This document shows, one piece after another, positions 25,500 to 34,434 of a stretch of DNA of 50,809 bases. A program made the position numbers and the translations under genes. The stretch is taken from positions 1,203,945 through 1,254,753 of the forward strand of contig NZ_CP016201.1 of NCBI RefSeq assembly GCF_001683335.1, read 5' to 3'. Source of the DNA: Selenomonas sp. oral taxon 126. Lineage in GTDB: Bacteria > Bacillota > Negativicutes > Selenomonadales > Selenomonadaceae. Below the pieces are notes generated by a model that saw only the letters and a list, made by a program, of their open reading frames with translations, was not told where the DNA came from and searched no databases. Position 1 is the stretch's first letter; each line of letters starts with the position of its first letter.

Positions 25500-26541
25500 T
25501 TTCTACAAAGGAAAATGCGTGCTCCTCACAGGCCATACGGGCTTTAAGGGGATGTGGCTTTCGCTTCTCCTCCTCCAAGCAGGGGCAGAGGTGACGGGCT
25601 ATGCGCTCGATGTGCCGACGGAGGGCGGCGCGGAGGCGTTGCAGCGTCTTGGTATTTTGACGGAAATGCGGGATATTCGCGGAGATGTGCGCGACCTCTC
25701 TGCGCTCTCACGCGCATTTGATGAGGCGAAACCCGAGATTGTGCTGCACCTCGCGGCACAGCCGATTGTGCGCGAGAGCTACCGTCAGCCCGTCGATACA
25801 TTTGCGGCGAATGTGATGGGCACGGTCAACCTGCTCGAATGTGTTCGCATGTCGGACACGGTGCAGTCCGCGCTCGTGGTGACGACGGACAAGGTCTATG
25901 AAAATAAAGAGTGGGCGTGGGGATATCGCGAGAACGAGCCGCTGATGGGCTACGATCCGTATTCGGCGAGCAAGAGCTGCGCGGAGCTTGCGGTCTACAG
26001 CTATCGGCAGAGTTTCTTCGCGGACGGCGGTGTGCGCCTTTCGACGGCGCGCGCGGGCAATGTGATCGGCGGCGGAGACTTTGCGCCCGACCGCATCATC
26101 CCCGACTGTATCCGCGCTGCAGTGCGCGAGCAGGTCATCGAGATCCGCAATCCACACTCGACGCGCCCCTATCAGCATGTTTTGGAGCCCCTTTCGGTCT
26201 ATCTCACGATTGCAGCGCAGCAGGCGGAGAATCCCCGTCTTGTCGGCGCGTGGAACGTTGGACCCGACGATGCGGACTGCGTGACAACGGGCGCGCTTGC
26301 CGATATTTTCTGCCGTGCATGGGGCGCGGGCGCGCGTTGGCAGACGCACGCGGACGGCGGCCCGCACGAGGCACATTTCCTGAAGCTCGACTGCTCGAAG
26401 CTCAAGGCGGAGCTCGGTTGGCAGCCGCGCTGGCATATCCGTGAGGCAGTGGAGAAGACGGTGGAATGGGCAAAGGCGTGGGAAGCGGACGCGGATATGC
26501 GTGCGGTGACAGAGCAGCAGATCGATGCGTTCTTTGCGTAG
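25486..26541 (+). CDS. rfbG: CDP-glucose 4,6-dehydratase
   Basis: Converts CDP-D-glucose to CDP-4-keto-6-deoxy-D-glucose. It is an extended SDR of 351 residues: VLLTGHTGFKGMWLSLLLLQ at the start (NAD site), HLAAQPIVRESYRQP, VVTTDKVYENKEW, the YxxxK in YDPYSASKSCAE and the family stretch TARAGNVIGGGDFAPDRIIPD. The pattern is that of RfbG/DdhB rather than dTDP-glucose dehydratase. The double ATG start (25486 or 25489) lies within the 3' end of the HEPN gene, with GGAGGA at 25469-25474. RfbH follows after 36 nt. No CDP-glucose pyrophosphorylase (rfbF/ddhA) is in the window, so CDP-glucose must come from a gene elsewhere. Confidence 0.92.
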   Translation: MMNLNFYKGKCVLLTGHTGFKGMWLSLLLLQAGAEVTGYALDVPTEGGAEALQRLGILTEMRDIRGDVRDLSALSRAFDEAKPEIVLHLAAQPIVRESYRQPVDTFAANVMGTVNLLECVRMSDTVQSALVVTTDKVYENKEWAWGYRENEPLMGYDPYSASKSCAELAVYSYRQSFFADGGVRLSTARAGNVIGGGDFAPDRIIPDCIRAAVREQVIEIRNPHSTRPYQHVLEPLSVYLTIAAQQAENPRLVGAWNVGPDDADCVTTGALADIFCRAWGAGARWQTHADGGPHEAHFLKLDCSKLKAELGWQPRWHIREAVEKTVEWAKAWEADADMRAVTEQQIDAFFA

Positions 26542-26577
26542 GCTGGAATTCTGTGTGATATGAGGGAGAGCAAGCGA

Positions 26578-27906
26578 ATGACTGAGCAGGAAATGCGTGG
26601 GGAGATCCTTGCGCTCGTGCGGGAATACTGCGAAAAATACCATACGCCGAAGGCGGACTTCACGCCGGGGGATCGGCTGCCCTATGCGGCGCGTGTCTAC
26701 GATCACGAGGAGATGGAGAATCTCGTTTCGAGCGCGCTCGAGTTCTGGCTGACAGCGGGGCATTATACGGATGAGTTCGAGCGCGGTCTTGGCGCATATC
26801 TGGGCGTAAAGCACTGTTCGCTCGTCAACTCGGGCTCGTCGGCAAATCTGCTCGCCTTTATGGCGCTCACTTCGCCCCTCCTCGGAGAGCGAACCATTCG
26901 GCGCGGGGACGAGGTCATCACGGTGGCGGCGGGCTTCCCGACGACGGTTGCGCCGATCATCCAGTACGGAGCGATCCCCGTCTTTGTGGACGTGACGCTT
27001 CCGACATATAACGTGGATGTCACCCTCCTTGAGGGGGCGCTCTCCGCGCGGACAAAGGCGGTCATGATCGCGCATACGCTCGGCAATCCATTCGATCTTG
27101 CGGCGGTCAAGGCGTTCTGTGACAGGCACAATCTCTGGCTCGTCGAGGACAACTGCGACGCGCTCGGCTCGCAGTATACGCTGAATGGCGAGAAGCGCTA
27201 TACGGGGACGATTGGCGACATCGGTACGTCGAGCTTCTATCCACCGCATCATATGACGATGGGCGAGGGGGGCGCAGTCTATACAAATAATGCCCTGCTG
27301 CACCGCATTGTGCGCTCCCTGCGGGACTGGGGGCGCGACTGCATCTGTGCATCAGGGCAGGATAATCTCTGTGGACATCGCTTTGACCGGCAGGACGGGG
27401 AACTGCCGCGCGGCTACGATCATAAGTATGTCTATTCGCATTTCGGCTACAATCTGAAGGCGACGGATATGCAGGCGGCGGTCGGCGTTGCGCAGCTGAA
27501 AAAGCTGCCGTCCTTCGTCGAGCGGCGCCGTCACAACTTCGCGCGTCTGCGTGCGGCACTTGTGGACATGGAGGAGTTCTTCATCCTGCCGGAGGCGACG
27601 GAGCACGCGCATCCGAGCTGGTTCGGCTTTCTCCTGACTTGCCGCAAAGGGATCGACCGCACGAAGATTGTGCGCTATATCGAGGAGCACGGCATTCAGA
27701 CGCGCATGCTCTTCGCGGGGAATCTGACGAAGCATCCCTGCTTTGATGAGATGCGGCGTTCGGGTGAGGGCTATCGCATTGCGGGGACACTCGATACGAC
27801 CGACCGCATTATGAACGACACGTTCTGGCTCGGCGTCTATCCCGGGCTGACGGATGAGAAGATCGACTATATGGCGGAAAGCGTACGGCGTGCTGTCAGA
27901 GACTGA
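26578..27906 (+). CDS. rfbH: CDP-6-deoxy-4-hexulose 3-dehydrase (E1)
   Basis: A PMP- and [2Fe-2S]-dependent dehydrase that removes the C-3 hydroxyl of CDP-4-keto-6-deoxy-glucose, the key step to 3,6-dideoxyhexoses. The 442 residues fit RfbH/DdhC. Diagnostic: the aminotransferase-fold Lys is replaced by His in SFYPPHHMTMGEGG, and the cluster cysteines lie in DWGRDCICASGQDNLCG. The ATG at 26578 is preferred over 26560 because GAGGGAGAG lies 7 nt ahead and the Salmonella protein starts equivalently. Its reductase partner (DdhD/E3) is not in the window. It forms an operon with rfbG and is followed by radical SAM genes. Confidence 0.92.
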   Translation: MTEQEMRGEILALVREYCEKYHTPKADFTPGDRLPYAARVYDHEEMENLVSSALEFWLTAGHYTDEFERGLGAYLGVKHCSLVNSGSSANLLAFMALTSPLLGERTIRRGDEVITVAAGFPTTVAPIIQYGAIPVFVDVTLPTYNVDVTLLEGALSARTKAVMIAHTLGNPFDLAAVKAFCDRHNLWLVEDNCDALGSQYTLNGEKRYTGTIGDIGTSSFYPPHHMTMGEGGAVYTNNALLHRIVRSLRDWGRDCICASGQDNLCGHRFDRQDGELPRGYDHKYVYSHFGYNLKATDMQAAVGVAQLKKLPSFVERRRHNFARLRAALVDMEEFFILPEATEHAHPSWFGFLLTCRKGIDRTKIVRYIEEHGIQTRMLFAGNLTKHPCFDEMRRSGEGYRIAGTLDTTDRIMNDTFWLGVYPGLTDEKIDYMAESVRRAVRD

Positions 27907-27944
27907 CTGTGTATTCTAGGATAGAGAGCGAGAGACAAGGAGTT

Positions 27945-28961
27945 ATGGAAACGAAACGCATGGACGGCAAACCGGTCAACGGGGCAAGGAGACTGTTGCG
28001 GGAGGTGATTCCCCTCCCCTCGCCGTATTCGATCACGGTGTTCCCCATCTACGCCTGTAATTTTAAATGCCGTTACTGCATGCAGTCCCTCCCGCCGGAG
28101 GAGCGGCGCAACACCTGTACAGAGACCCTGATGACGATGGAAATCTACCGGAAATTCGTCGATGAACTGGCAGAGATGGGCGGATCCAAGGCATTCCACT
28201 TCGCGGGCTACGGAGAGCCTCTGCTACACCCTAATATCGTTGAGATGGTGCGCTATGCGAAAGAGAAACGCGTCGCAGAAACGGTTGATATTGTCACGAA
28301 CGGCGTGCTGCTCACGAAGAAAATGATTCATGGGCTTGTCGATGCGGGGCTTGATCATATGCGCATCTCCCTGCAGGGACTTAATGCTGCACGCTATGAG
28401 GAGATGTGCGAGGCCAAGATCGACTTTGAGAAATTTCTCCAGACGCTTCAGTATCTCCATGAGCACAAAGGGCAGATCAGGCTTTACCTCAAGATCATTG
28501 ATGCGGAGCTGGAGGGGCATACGGAGGAGGAGTTTGTGGAGATGTTCGGCAAATTCGCCGACGAAATTGCCGTAGAGCATCTCATTCCTCTCGCAGAGAA
28601 GATTGACTACGGGAAGGAATTTCAGAGAGACGATTTCGATGTAACGATGGGCGGATTGACCGTCAAACCTGCGGAGGTCTGTCCGCAGCCCTTCTACTAC
28701 ATGATGGTGAACCCTGACGGAGATATACTTCCTTGCTGCATGTCAGAGCGTCCGATCATTTTAGGCAATATAAAACAAGATAAATTGACAAGAATCTGGA
28801 GCGGGAGGGTGCGCCGCATGTTTTTGAAAAATCAGCTGGCGAAGAAAAAGGACATGTATCCCGTCTGCAGGAGCTGCACTTACTATCGCTATGGCCTCTG
28901 GCCCGAGGACAATATCGACGATGCGGCTGAGGAACTGCTTGTACGCTGCTTTGCCGACTGA
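27945..28961 (+). CDS. Radical SAM/SPASM protein, first of a tandem pair
   Basis: A 338-residue radical SAM enzyme with CNFKCRYC (CX3CX2C) near residue 42, FAGYGEPLLHP as GEP motif and DIVTNGVLLT. The SPASM part has CPQPFYYMMVNPDGDILPCC and CRSC. It is very similar along its whole length to the next gene, so a recent tandem duplication is likely. The start at 27945 is set by alignment with that paralogue (both begin METKRMDGKP), although the AAGGAG upstream leaves only a 2-nt spacer; the frame runs back to a GTG at 27909. The substrate is unknown; the context is sugar or flagellin modification. Confidence 0.83.
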   Translation: METKRMDGKPVNGARRLLREVIPLPSPYSITVFPIYACNFKCRYCMQSLPPEERRNTCTETLMTMEIYRKFVDELAEMGGSKAFHFAGYGEPLLHPNIVEMVRYAKEKRVAETVDIVTNGVLLTKKMIHGLVDAGLDHMRISLQGLNAARYEEMCEAKIDFEKFLQTLQYLHEHKGQIRLYLKIIDAELEGHTEEEFVEMFGKFADEIAVEHLIPLAEKIDYGKEFQRDDFDVTMGGLTVKPAEVCPQPFYYMMVNPDGDILPCCMSERPIILGNIKQDKLTRIWSGRVRRMFLKNQLAKKKDMYPVCRSCTYYRYGLWPEDNIDDAAEELLVRCFAD

Positions 28962-29022
28962 ACGCACGCGGGAAGACCGCGGAGGCTGCGGCAGATCGGA
29001 TCAGGATTAGGAGAGCATATCA

Positions 29023-30039
29023 ATGGAAACGAAACGCATGGATGGCAAGCCGATCAACGGCACACGGAGACTGCTGCGGGATACGATCCCCCTGTCTGCT
29101 CCGTACTCGATTACGATATTTCCGATCTACGCCTGCAATTTTAAATGCCGCTACTGCATCCAGGCGCTGCCCCCGGAGGAGCGGCGCGGCACGTGCACAG
29201 AGACCCTGATGACGATGGAGATCTATCGGAAATTCGTCGATGAACTGACGGAGATGGGCGGAACGAAGGCGTTCCACTTTGCCGGATACGGCGAACCGCT
29301 GCTCCATCCAGATATCATTGAGATGGTGCGCTATGCCAAGGAGAAGGGCGTCGCAGGGGCGGTTGATCTTGTCACGAACGGTGTGCTGCTCACGGAGAAG
29401 ATGATTCACGGCCTTGTCGATGCGGGGCTGGATCGGCTGCGGATTTCCCTGCAGGGTCTCGACGCTGCACGCTATGAGGAGATGTGTGATGCAAAGATAG
29501 ACTTCGAGAAGTTTTTGGAGACGCTTGCATATCTCTATGAGCATCGGGGATCGATGAAGGTCTACCTGAAAATCCTAGACGTAGAGCTCAAGGGGCACAG
29601 TGAGGAAGAATTCATTCGGATGTTCGGCGCCTATGCCGATGAGATCGCAGTCGAGCATCTGGTTCCGATTGCAACGGAGATTGACTACGCGAAGGAATTC
29701 CAGCAGGAGAGCTTCGATTCAACCATGGGCGGCGTTGCCGTGCAAGAGGCGGAGATCTGCCCACAGGCATTTTACTTCCTGCAGATCAATCCCGACGGGG
29801 ATCTTCTGCCCTGCTGCATGTCGGAGAAGCCGATCGTGGCAGGGAATATCCTGCGCCGGCATCTGCGTGACATCTGGGAAGGGCCGATTCTGCAGGAGTT
29901 TCGCAGGAAGCAGCTGCAAAGGAGGAAGCACGAATATCCTGTCTGCAAAAAGTGCACGCAGTACCGTTATGGCCTCTGGCCGGAGGATTGCATTGATGAT
30001 GCTGCGGAAGAGCTGCTGCAGCGATGTTTCGGTGCCTAG
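29023..30039 (+). CDS. Radical SAM/SPASM protein, second of a tandem pair
   Basis: A 338-residue paralogue of the preceding protein, with the same CNFKCRYC cluster motif, FAGYGEPLLHPDIIEMVRYA, DLVTNGVLLT and a SPASM end with CPQAFYFLQINPDGDLLPCC and CKKC. Differences are scattered, with more in the middle section (about residues 150-230), which may alter substrate choice. The ATG has AGGAGAG about 10 nt upstream. The gene stops with TAG, and a 161-bp repeat element begins at the next base. Confidence 0.84.
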   Translation: METKRMDGKPINGTRRLLRDTIPLSAPYSITIFPIYACNFKCRYCIQALPPEERRGTCTETLMTMEIYRKFVDELTEMGGTKAFHFAGYGEPLLHPDIIEMVRYAKEKGVAGAVDLVTNGVLLTEKMIHGLVDAGLDRLRISLQGLDAARYEEMCDAKIDFEKFLETLAYLYEHRGSMKVYLKILDVELKGHSEEEFIRMFGAYADEIAVEHLVPIATEIDYAKEFQQESFDSTMGGVAVQEAEICPQAFYFLQINPDGDLLPCCMSEKPIVAGNILRRHLRDIWEGPILQEFRRKQLQRRKHEYPVCKKCTQYRYGLWPEDCIDDAAEELLQRCFGA

Positions 30040-30200
30040 GGAATCGCTGATAAAATGAAGTCCGTCAGATTGGTGCAGAATTTTTGTCCTGCCAAGGAAA
30101 CAAACCGGACGCATAGCAAAGGCTATGTGGAGGATTTGTTGACACAGGCAGGGCGAAAAGGATGCGCCAAGATGATTGGGCTGAATTTATCAGTGCTTCC
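30040..30200 (+). repeat. 161-bp MITE-like element, copy 1
   Basis: It starts GGAATCGCTGATAAA and ends TTTATCAGTGCTTCC (13 of 15 complementary). Another copy of the same length is at 34435-34595. The likely target repeat is CTAG/CCAG (30036-30039 and 30201-30204), and the left one contains the stop codon of the radical SAM gene. Two internal hairpins are visible: CGTCA/TGGTG (30063-30075) and CATAGC/GCTATG (30112-30127). It carries no gene of its own; the right end reads in frame into the next gene. Confidence 0.82.
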
Positions 30201-32087
30201 CCAGGAACATCTGCCGGGAGAGAACTGCGGCTGTATGCCGTGTATGGGAGTGATGACGGGTTGAATCAGGGACAGGTCAGGGAGCTCCTCGCGCTATCTG
30301 CCGAGGGGATGGACTATATTGCCGGAATGGCCGAGAGAGGGGCACTCGATGATGCCTCGGTAGAGATTTTGAAGCAGCTGCGGGAGATTGCGGTTCACAT
30401 CGAGACAGAGACGAGAGAAGCAGAGGGCATACGTCGCCAAATCTGTCTCTATGCCCGGAATATACAGGCATCCATTGACGATCTCAGCGCCCAACCTGAG
30501 CTCTACGAGCGAATCATTCGCATGGAGATCCGCCCCTTCGTTCTGGAGATGAAGAGGCTGTGGGAGCTTTGCACAGAGGTTCTCCCGTCGGAGGAAAAGC
30601 GGGCATTGTACCGCGCTGATGTCATGGAGCGGGTCAAGGCGCTGCACGATGCGCCGCCGAAGGTGTGGCGATATGATGTCTCCATTGTTTTGCTGGCATA
30701 CAACAAGCTCGAGTATACGATGCGTGCCTTGGAGAGCATCCTCGCATATACGGACTTTTCCAAGGGGAATATTGAGCTGATCCTGCTCAACAATGGCTCG
30801 GATGACGGGACGCGTGCCTATTTTGAGAGCATCCCGCATGCAAAGGTCATGAATCTGCGCCATAATATCCTTGGGACATATGCGTACACGCATATTCTGG
30901 AGGGGAAGTACTTCGTCGGCTTCTCCAACGATGTCGTCGCAACGCCGCACTGGTTGGAGCATTTGCTCGCGTGCATGGAGTCCGATGCCCGCATCGGTAC
31001 GGCTGTTCCGACCTGCAACGAGGGGAGTATATCCAATGGGCAGGGGATTCCCGTGCCTTATACGAACACCTTCGAGGGCATGGCGGAGATGCAGCGCTTT
31101 GCCGCTGCGCACAACCAACTAAACCCTGCGCTCTGGGAGGAGCACAGCCAGCTGATGCCCTTCCTCCATATTGTGCGCTGCGATCTGGTGCGCTTTTGTG
31201 CTGCCGATCCTGTCTTCACACGGGCTGAATTCGTGGATGATGACCTCTCGACACTCCTGCGCCGCAGTGGATGGCGGCAGATCCTCCTGAAGGATACGTT
31301 CGTGCACCACTTCGGCAGCGTGACACTTGGCGAGGGACGCCGCAAGGCGGCGGGAAATGCACTCGATGAGATGCGTCGCGTCTACTATGAGAAATGGGGC
31401 GTGGATGCATGGGATGCGCGGGGCAGCTTCGTTGGTGTGGAGGCTGTGTGGTCGTGGCACGATCTTCGTGCAGATGAACGCGTGTTGATGCTCGAACCTC
31501 GCTTTGGAGATTTCGCGTGCGATTTTGTGAATGCATATCGACGCAGTGGTTTTGTTCCGCATATGACAGCAGCAGTCTTTGATGCACAATATCTGCCGGA
31601 TACAAGCTACCTTTTCAACGAGACAATGAGCGTAAACGGGATTGAGGATCTTGTCGGGAAAAACATGGGGCAATACGATATCATCTCAGCGGGCTGTTAT
31701 CTGGATGAGCTTCCTCTTAAGGATGTGATTGCTGATCTGGAGGGCCTCTATGCACTCCTTGCACCGGGCGGGATGCTGCTGCTGCCCGTGCGCAATGCGG
31801 GCAGTGCCTATGAATTGGATTATATCCTGCACAAAGGCCTGCGGGATGTGTATGTGCTTGAGAATGAAGTTCGGGGTTATGTCAGTATTCCCTATCGACA
31901 GCTTTTGAATGCACTTCATACGCATGCTTTTCTGCATCAGCTAAAAACTTACTCCGTGATATTCCGTAGCGATCTTCCGTTAACGGAACGGATGAAGCCG
32001 CTGCTTTGTTCCGATGAGTATTTGCCGATCGATGTGGAGGAGAGCTTGTCCGTGCGGATGTTTTTCCTGGGGATATTTAGGGTGTGA
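30162..32087 (+). CDS. GT2-family glycosyltransferase with C-terminal methyltransferase-like region
   Basis: As an open frame this gives 641 residues. Residues about 35-165 are helical (TETREAEGIRRQICLYARNI region). A GT-A glycosyltransferase domain starts near 170 with YDVSIVLLAYNKLEYTMRALESI and ILLNNGSDDGT, and includes FVGFSNDVVATPHWLEHLL. The last third (about 430-640) resembles a class I methyltransferase fold, with YDIISAGCYLDELPLKD and LAPGGMLLLPV. The start is uncertain: the ATG at 30162 lies inside a repeat element and has no good ribosome site; a TTG at 30261 has GGGAG upstream; an ATG at 30309 is also possible. It likely transfers sugars to flagellin or a surface glycan. Confidence 0.75.
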   Translation: MRQDDWAEFISASPGTSAGRELRLYAVYGSDDGLNQGQVRELLALSAEGMDYIAGMAERGALDDASVEILKQLREIAVHIETETREAEGIRRQICLYARNIQASIDDLSAQPELYERIIRMEIRPFVLEMKRLWELCTEVLPSEEKRALYRADVMERVKALHDAPPKVWRYDVSIVLLAYNKLEYTMRALESILAYTDFSKGNIELILLNNGSDDGTRAYFESIPHAKVMNLRHNILGTYAYTHILEGKYFVGFSNDVVATPHWLEHLLACMESDARIGTAVPTCNEGSISNGQGIPVPYTNTFEGMAEMQRFAAAHNQLNPALWEEHSQLMPFLHIVRCDLVRFCAADPVFTRAEFVDDDLSTLLRRSGWRQILLKDTFVHHFGSVTLGEGRRKAAGNALDEMRRVYYEKWGVDAWDARGSFVGVEAVWSWHDLRADERVLMLEPRFGDFACDFVNAYRRSGFVPHMTAAVFDAQYLPDTSYLFNETMSVNGIEDLVGKNMGQYDIISAGCYLDELPLKDVIADLEGLYALLAPGGMLLLPVRNAGSAYELDYILHKGLRDVYVLENEVRGYVSIPYRQLLNALHTHAFLHQLKTYSVIFRSDLPLTERMKPLLCSDEYLPIDVEESLSVRMFFLGIFRV

Positions 32088-32112
32088 GCTGATGAAACAG
32101 GGGGGGATGTTC

Positions 32113-34434
32113 ATGACGGAGTTGGAATATCTGTCACGTGTGCGGCAGATACGGGAATGGATCGAGCGCGGTATGCCGGAAGATCTTCAGAGAGCCGAGA
32201 CGGGATTGTCGGAGCTGCGCAGCATCTACCCAAAGCGTCTCCCCTACATCGCAGCAGAGGTTGCCTTGATGCTTGTCAAGGGGGAGCCCTTGGCGTATTG
32301 CCGCAATGTGATCGACTACGTGGTGCAGGAGTTCTGTCCGCAGGAGGGGCTGTCCGACCTCTTTGCACTTAAAGCCGGTACGTTTCCGGAAGGATCACCT
32401 GAGCAACGGCAACTCGAGTTTTTATCCGAATTCTATCAGACCGGGATCTTGCCACAAAAGGCGTTTGCCCTGCTCGGTGAAATGAAGGCGTCTTTTGCTG
32501 TGGGAGGGTCACTGGAGGATCTGCGTGCGCTTGCAGACCAATACTATGCGGTGCGCAATACGCTCTTTTCCTCTGTGCTGATGATGGCATACTGCAAACA
32601 GACAGGCCGAATGGAGGAATATGAGAATTATATCATCCAAGACGCAGGGCAGCCCTATTCACATCCTGCCCTTAGCGGGGCTTTTGGATATCTGGTACGG
32701 ATGTTTACCGACGGCGGTTCTTATACCTTCCTGTTGATTGAGGATGCAGGGGCGGGTGCGGACGGGGATATGGAAGTGCTTGCCCATGCACTGCGCTTGT
32801 TGGGGCAAAATGTCATCCTCCTGCGTGAGCGCAATGACGTGCAGTCTGACCAAGATGAGAAAGCCTATGCCCTATCCTGTGTGCAGGAGGCACGTACCGT
32901 ACAGGATCGCATTGAACTTGTCGTGGGAAAATGCCGCACAGCTTCCGGCACACCCGCAGATGCGACGCCGGCCGTCGTTCGGCTGCTTTCGCGCAGCGTC
33001 ACGCAGCAGGCGCCTCTGATCGTCTTTGCCCGTGATGGGCGCATGGGTGAACTCCACGCACGAACAGCGCTGGCAGCCGGCATTCAGCGATTGTCACCCT
33101 GCCTGCCGTCACAGTTCTCCTATGGGCTTTCAGTTGCGTGGACGGGAGATTATCTGACGTACATCTCCTATCTATACGGTGAATCTGCAGAGGAGCTGCT
33201 CGCGGCTCCTCCCTCCTGCGATTTTTCGATTGTCATTCCTGTGCGAAACGCGGCAGATACGCTGCGCCATACTTTGAAGACCTGCCTCTCCGTGAATTAC
33301 GGGGGAAGCTATGAGATCGTCGTGAGTGATAATTCGGACGAGGGCTGTCATGCCGTGCGCGACCTCTGTGAGGAGCTGGATGATCCACATATCGCCTATT
33401 ATAGACCCATGACACCGCTTTCCTTGGATAAGAGCTTTGAGTTCGCGTTCCTTCATGCGCGCGGCTCCTTTATCTTTGCCATCGGAGCGGACGATGGGGT
33501 TTATCCGTGGGCACTCAGCTGTCTGCAGCAGGCTCTCATGGATCACCCGAACGAACCCTTGTTCACGTGGCGGAGGGGCTTCTATACATGGCCGCAATTT
33601 TTGCCGCATGGGCGCAGTGTTTTGAGGGTTCCGCTGTACGAGGCAGAGGGGTCAGCGCCCTATGAGCAGTTTGGAATGTATTCGCATTATGATGATATTA
33701 TGTCTCATATCGATGACGTTTTTTACAACCTGCCGCTCCTATATATTAACTCGGGTTTTCGGCGCGATTATTTGAAAACGATTCTGCAAAAGACGGGCAG
33801 ACTGCTTGATGGACCCGCCCAGGATGCCTATATGGCTGCGGTCAGCCTCCTCCTGAACGATCATGTCGTACATATTCAATGCCCTCTTTGTGTTGCCGGG
33901 ATGTCGGGAAGATCCATAGGCGCAGGTACAGTGCTTTTTGATACGACTGTTATGGGGGCATCCCTTGTAGGGCTGGGGGAAAAACGAGCAGATGAACCCG
34001 CCAGTACCTATGTGTTGCGCGAGGCGGAATACAGAGTACCGCATATCGATACAGCAGACAAAGACCCATTTTATATGAGTCTTGCACGCCTGCAGGAGAT
34101 GGGGGACGTTGATGCAGATCTGTTCAGGGATGATTATTTTGATTATTTTACGAAGCATATATCCGTGACCGATATACGGATGGAGCGCTTTTATGGTTTG
34201 CTGCTCTATGCCGCATCGCTGTGTGGTGCAGAACAATATGGTAAGAGTCTGGCATCCTATCAAAACATTTGTGCGAACCCGCGTAAGGATATGGCTCCGG
34301 AAATGGAAATTTTCAGTGACTATAAAAAGGGATATTCCGTGAAGCAGGAAGAACTTACATTGGATGCGCGGCGCTTTGACTGCCAAAACATTGTCGACGC
34401 CGTCGATCTTTCTGCGCGGATTCTAAATCTCTAA
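32113..34434 (+). CDS. Large protein with helical N-terminus and GT2 glycosyltransferase domain
   Basis: A 773-residue protein from the ATG at 32113 (a G-rich ribosome site at about 32099-32106 favours it over 32092 and 32107). The first 200 residues are helical and TPR-like. The middle (about 200-360) has FLLIEDAGAGADGDMEVLAHALRLLG and looks like a degenerate Rossmann or GT-B-like part. A GT-A domain starts near 368 with DFSIVIPVRNAADTLRHTL, EIVVSDNSDEG and FAIGADDGVYPW. The C-terminal 170 residues are unassigned. It follows the previous glycosyltransferase after 25 nt and closes the island; a repeat element starts directly after its TAA. The domain order suggests a protein glycosyltransferase, with acceptor unknown. 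Confidence 0.72.
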   Translation: MTELEYLSRVRQIREWIERGMPEDLQRAETGLSELRSIYPKRLPYIAAEVALMLVKGEPLAYCRNVIDYVVQEFCPQEGLSDLFALKAGTFPEGSPEQRQLEFLSEFYQTGILPQKAFALLGEMKASFAVGGSLEDLRALADQYYAVRNTLFSSVLMMAYCKQTGRMEEYENYIIQDAGQPYSHPALSGAFGYLVRMFTDGGSYTFLLIEDAGAGADGDMEVLAHALRLLGQNVILLRERNDVQSDQDEKAYALSCVQEARTVQDRIELVVGKCRTASGTPADATPAVVRLLSRSVTQQAPLIVFARDGRMGELHARTALAAGIQRLSPCLPSQFSYGLSVAWTGDYLTYISYLYGESAEELLAAPPSCDFSIVIPVRNAADTLRHTLKTCLSVNYGGSYEIVVSDNSDEGCHAVRDLCEELDDPHIAYYRPMTPLSLDKSFEFAFLHARGSFIFAIGADDGVYPWALSCLQQALMDHPNEPLFTWRRGFYTWPQFLPHGRSVLRVPLYEAEGSAPYEQFGMYSHYDDIMSHIDDVFYNLPLLYINSGFRRDYLKTILQKTGRLLDGPAQDAYMAAVSLLLNDHVVHIQCPLCVAGMSGRSIGAGTVLFDTTVMGASLVGLGEKRADEPASTYVLREAEYRVPHIDTADKDPFYMSLARLQEMGDVDADLFRDDYFDYFTKHISVTDIRMERFYGLLLYAASLCGAEQYGKSLASYQNICANPRKDMAPEMEIFSDYKKGYSVKQEELTLDARRFDCQNIVDAVDLSARILNL

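Noticed and set aside
30055-30264. Short open frame starting in the first 161-bp element
   Set aside because: Overlaps the glycosyltransferase frame and consists mainly of repeat sequence without a ribosome site.
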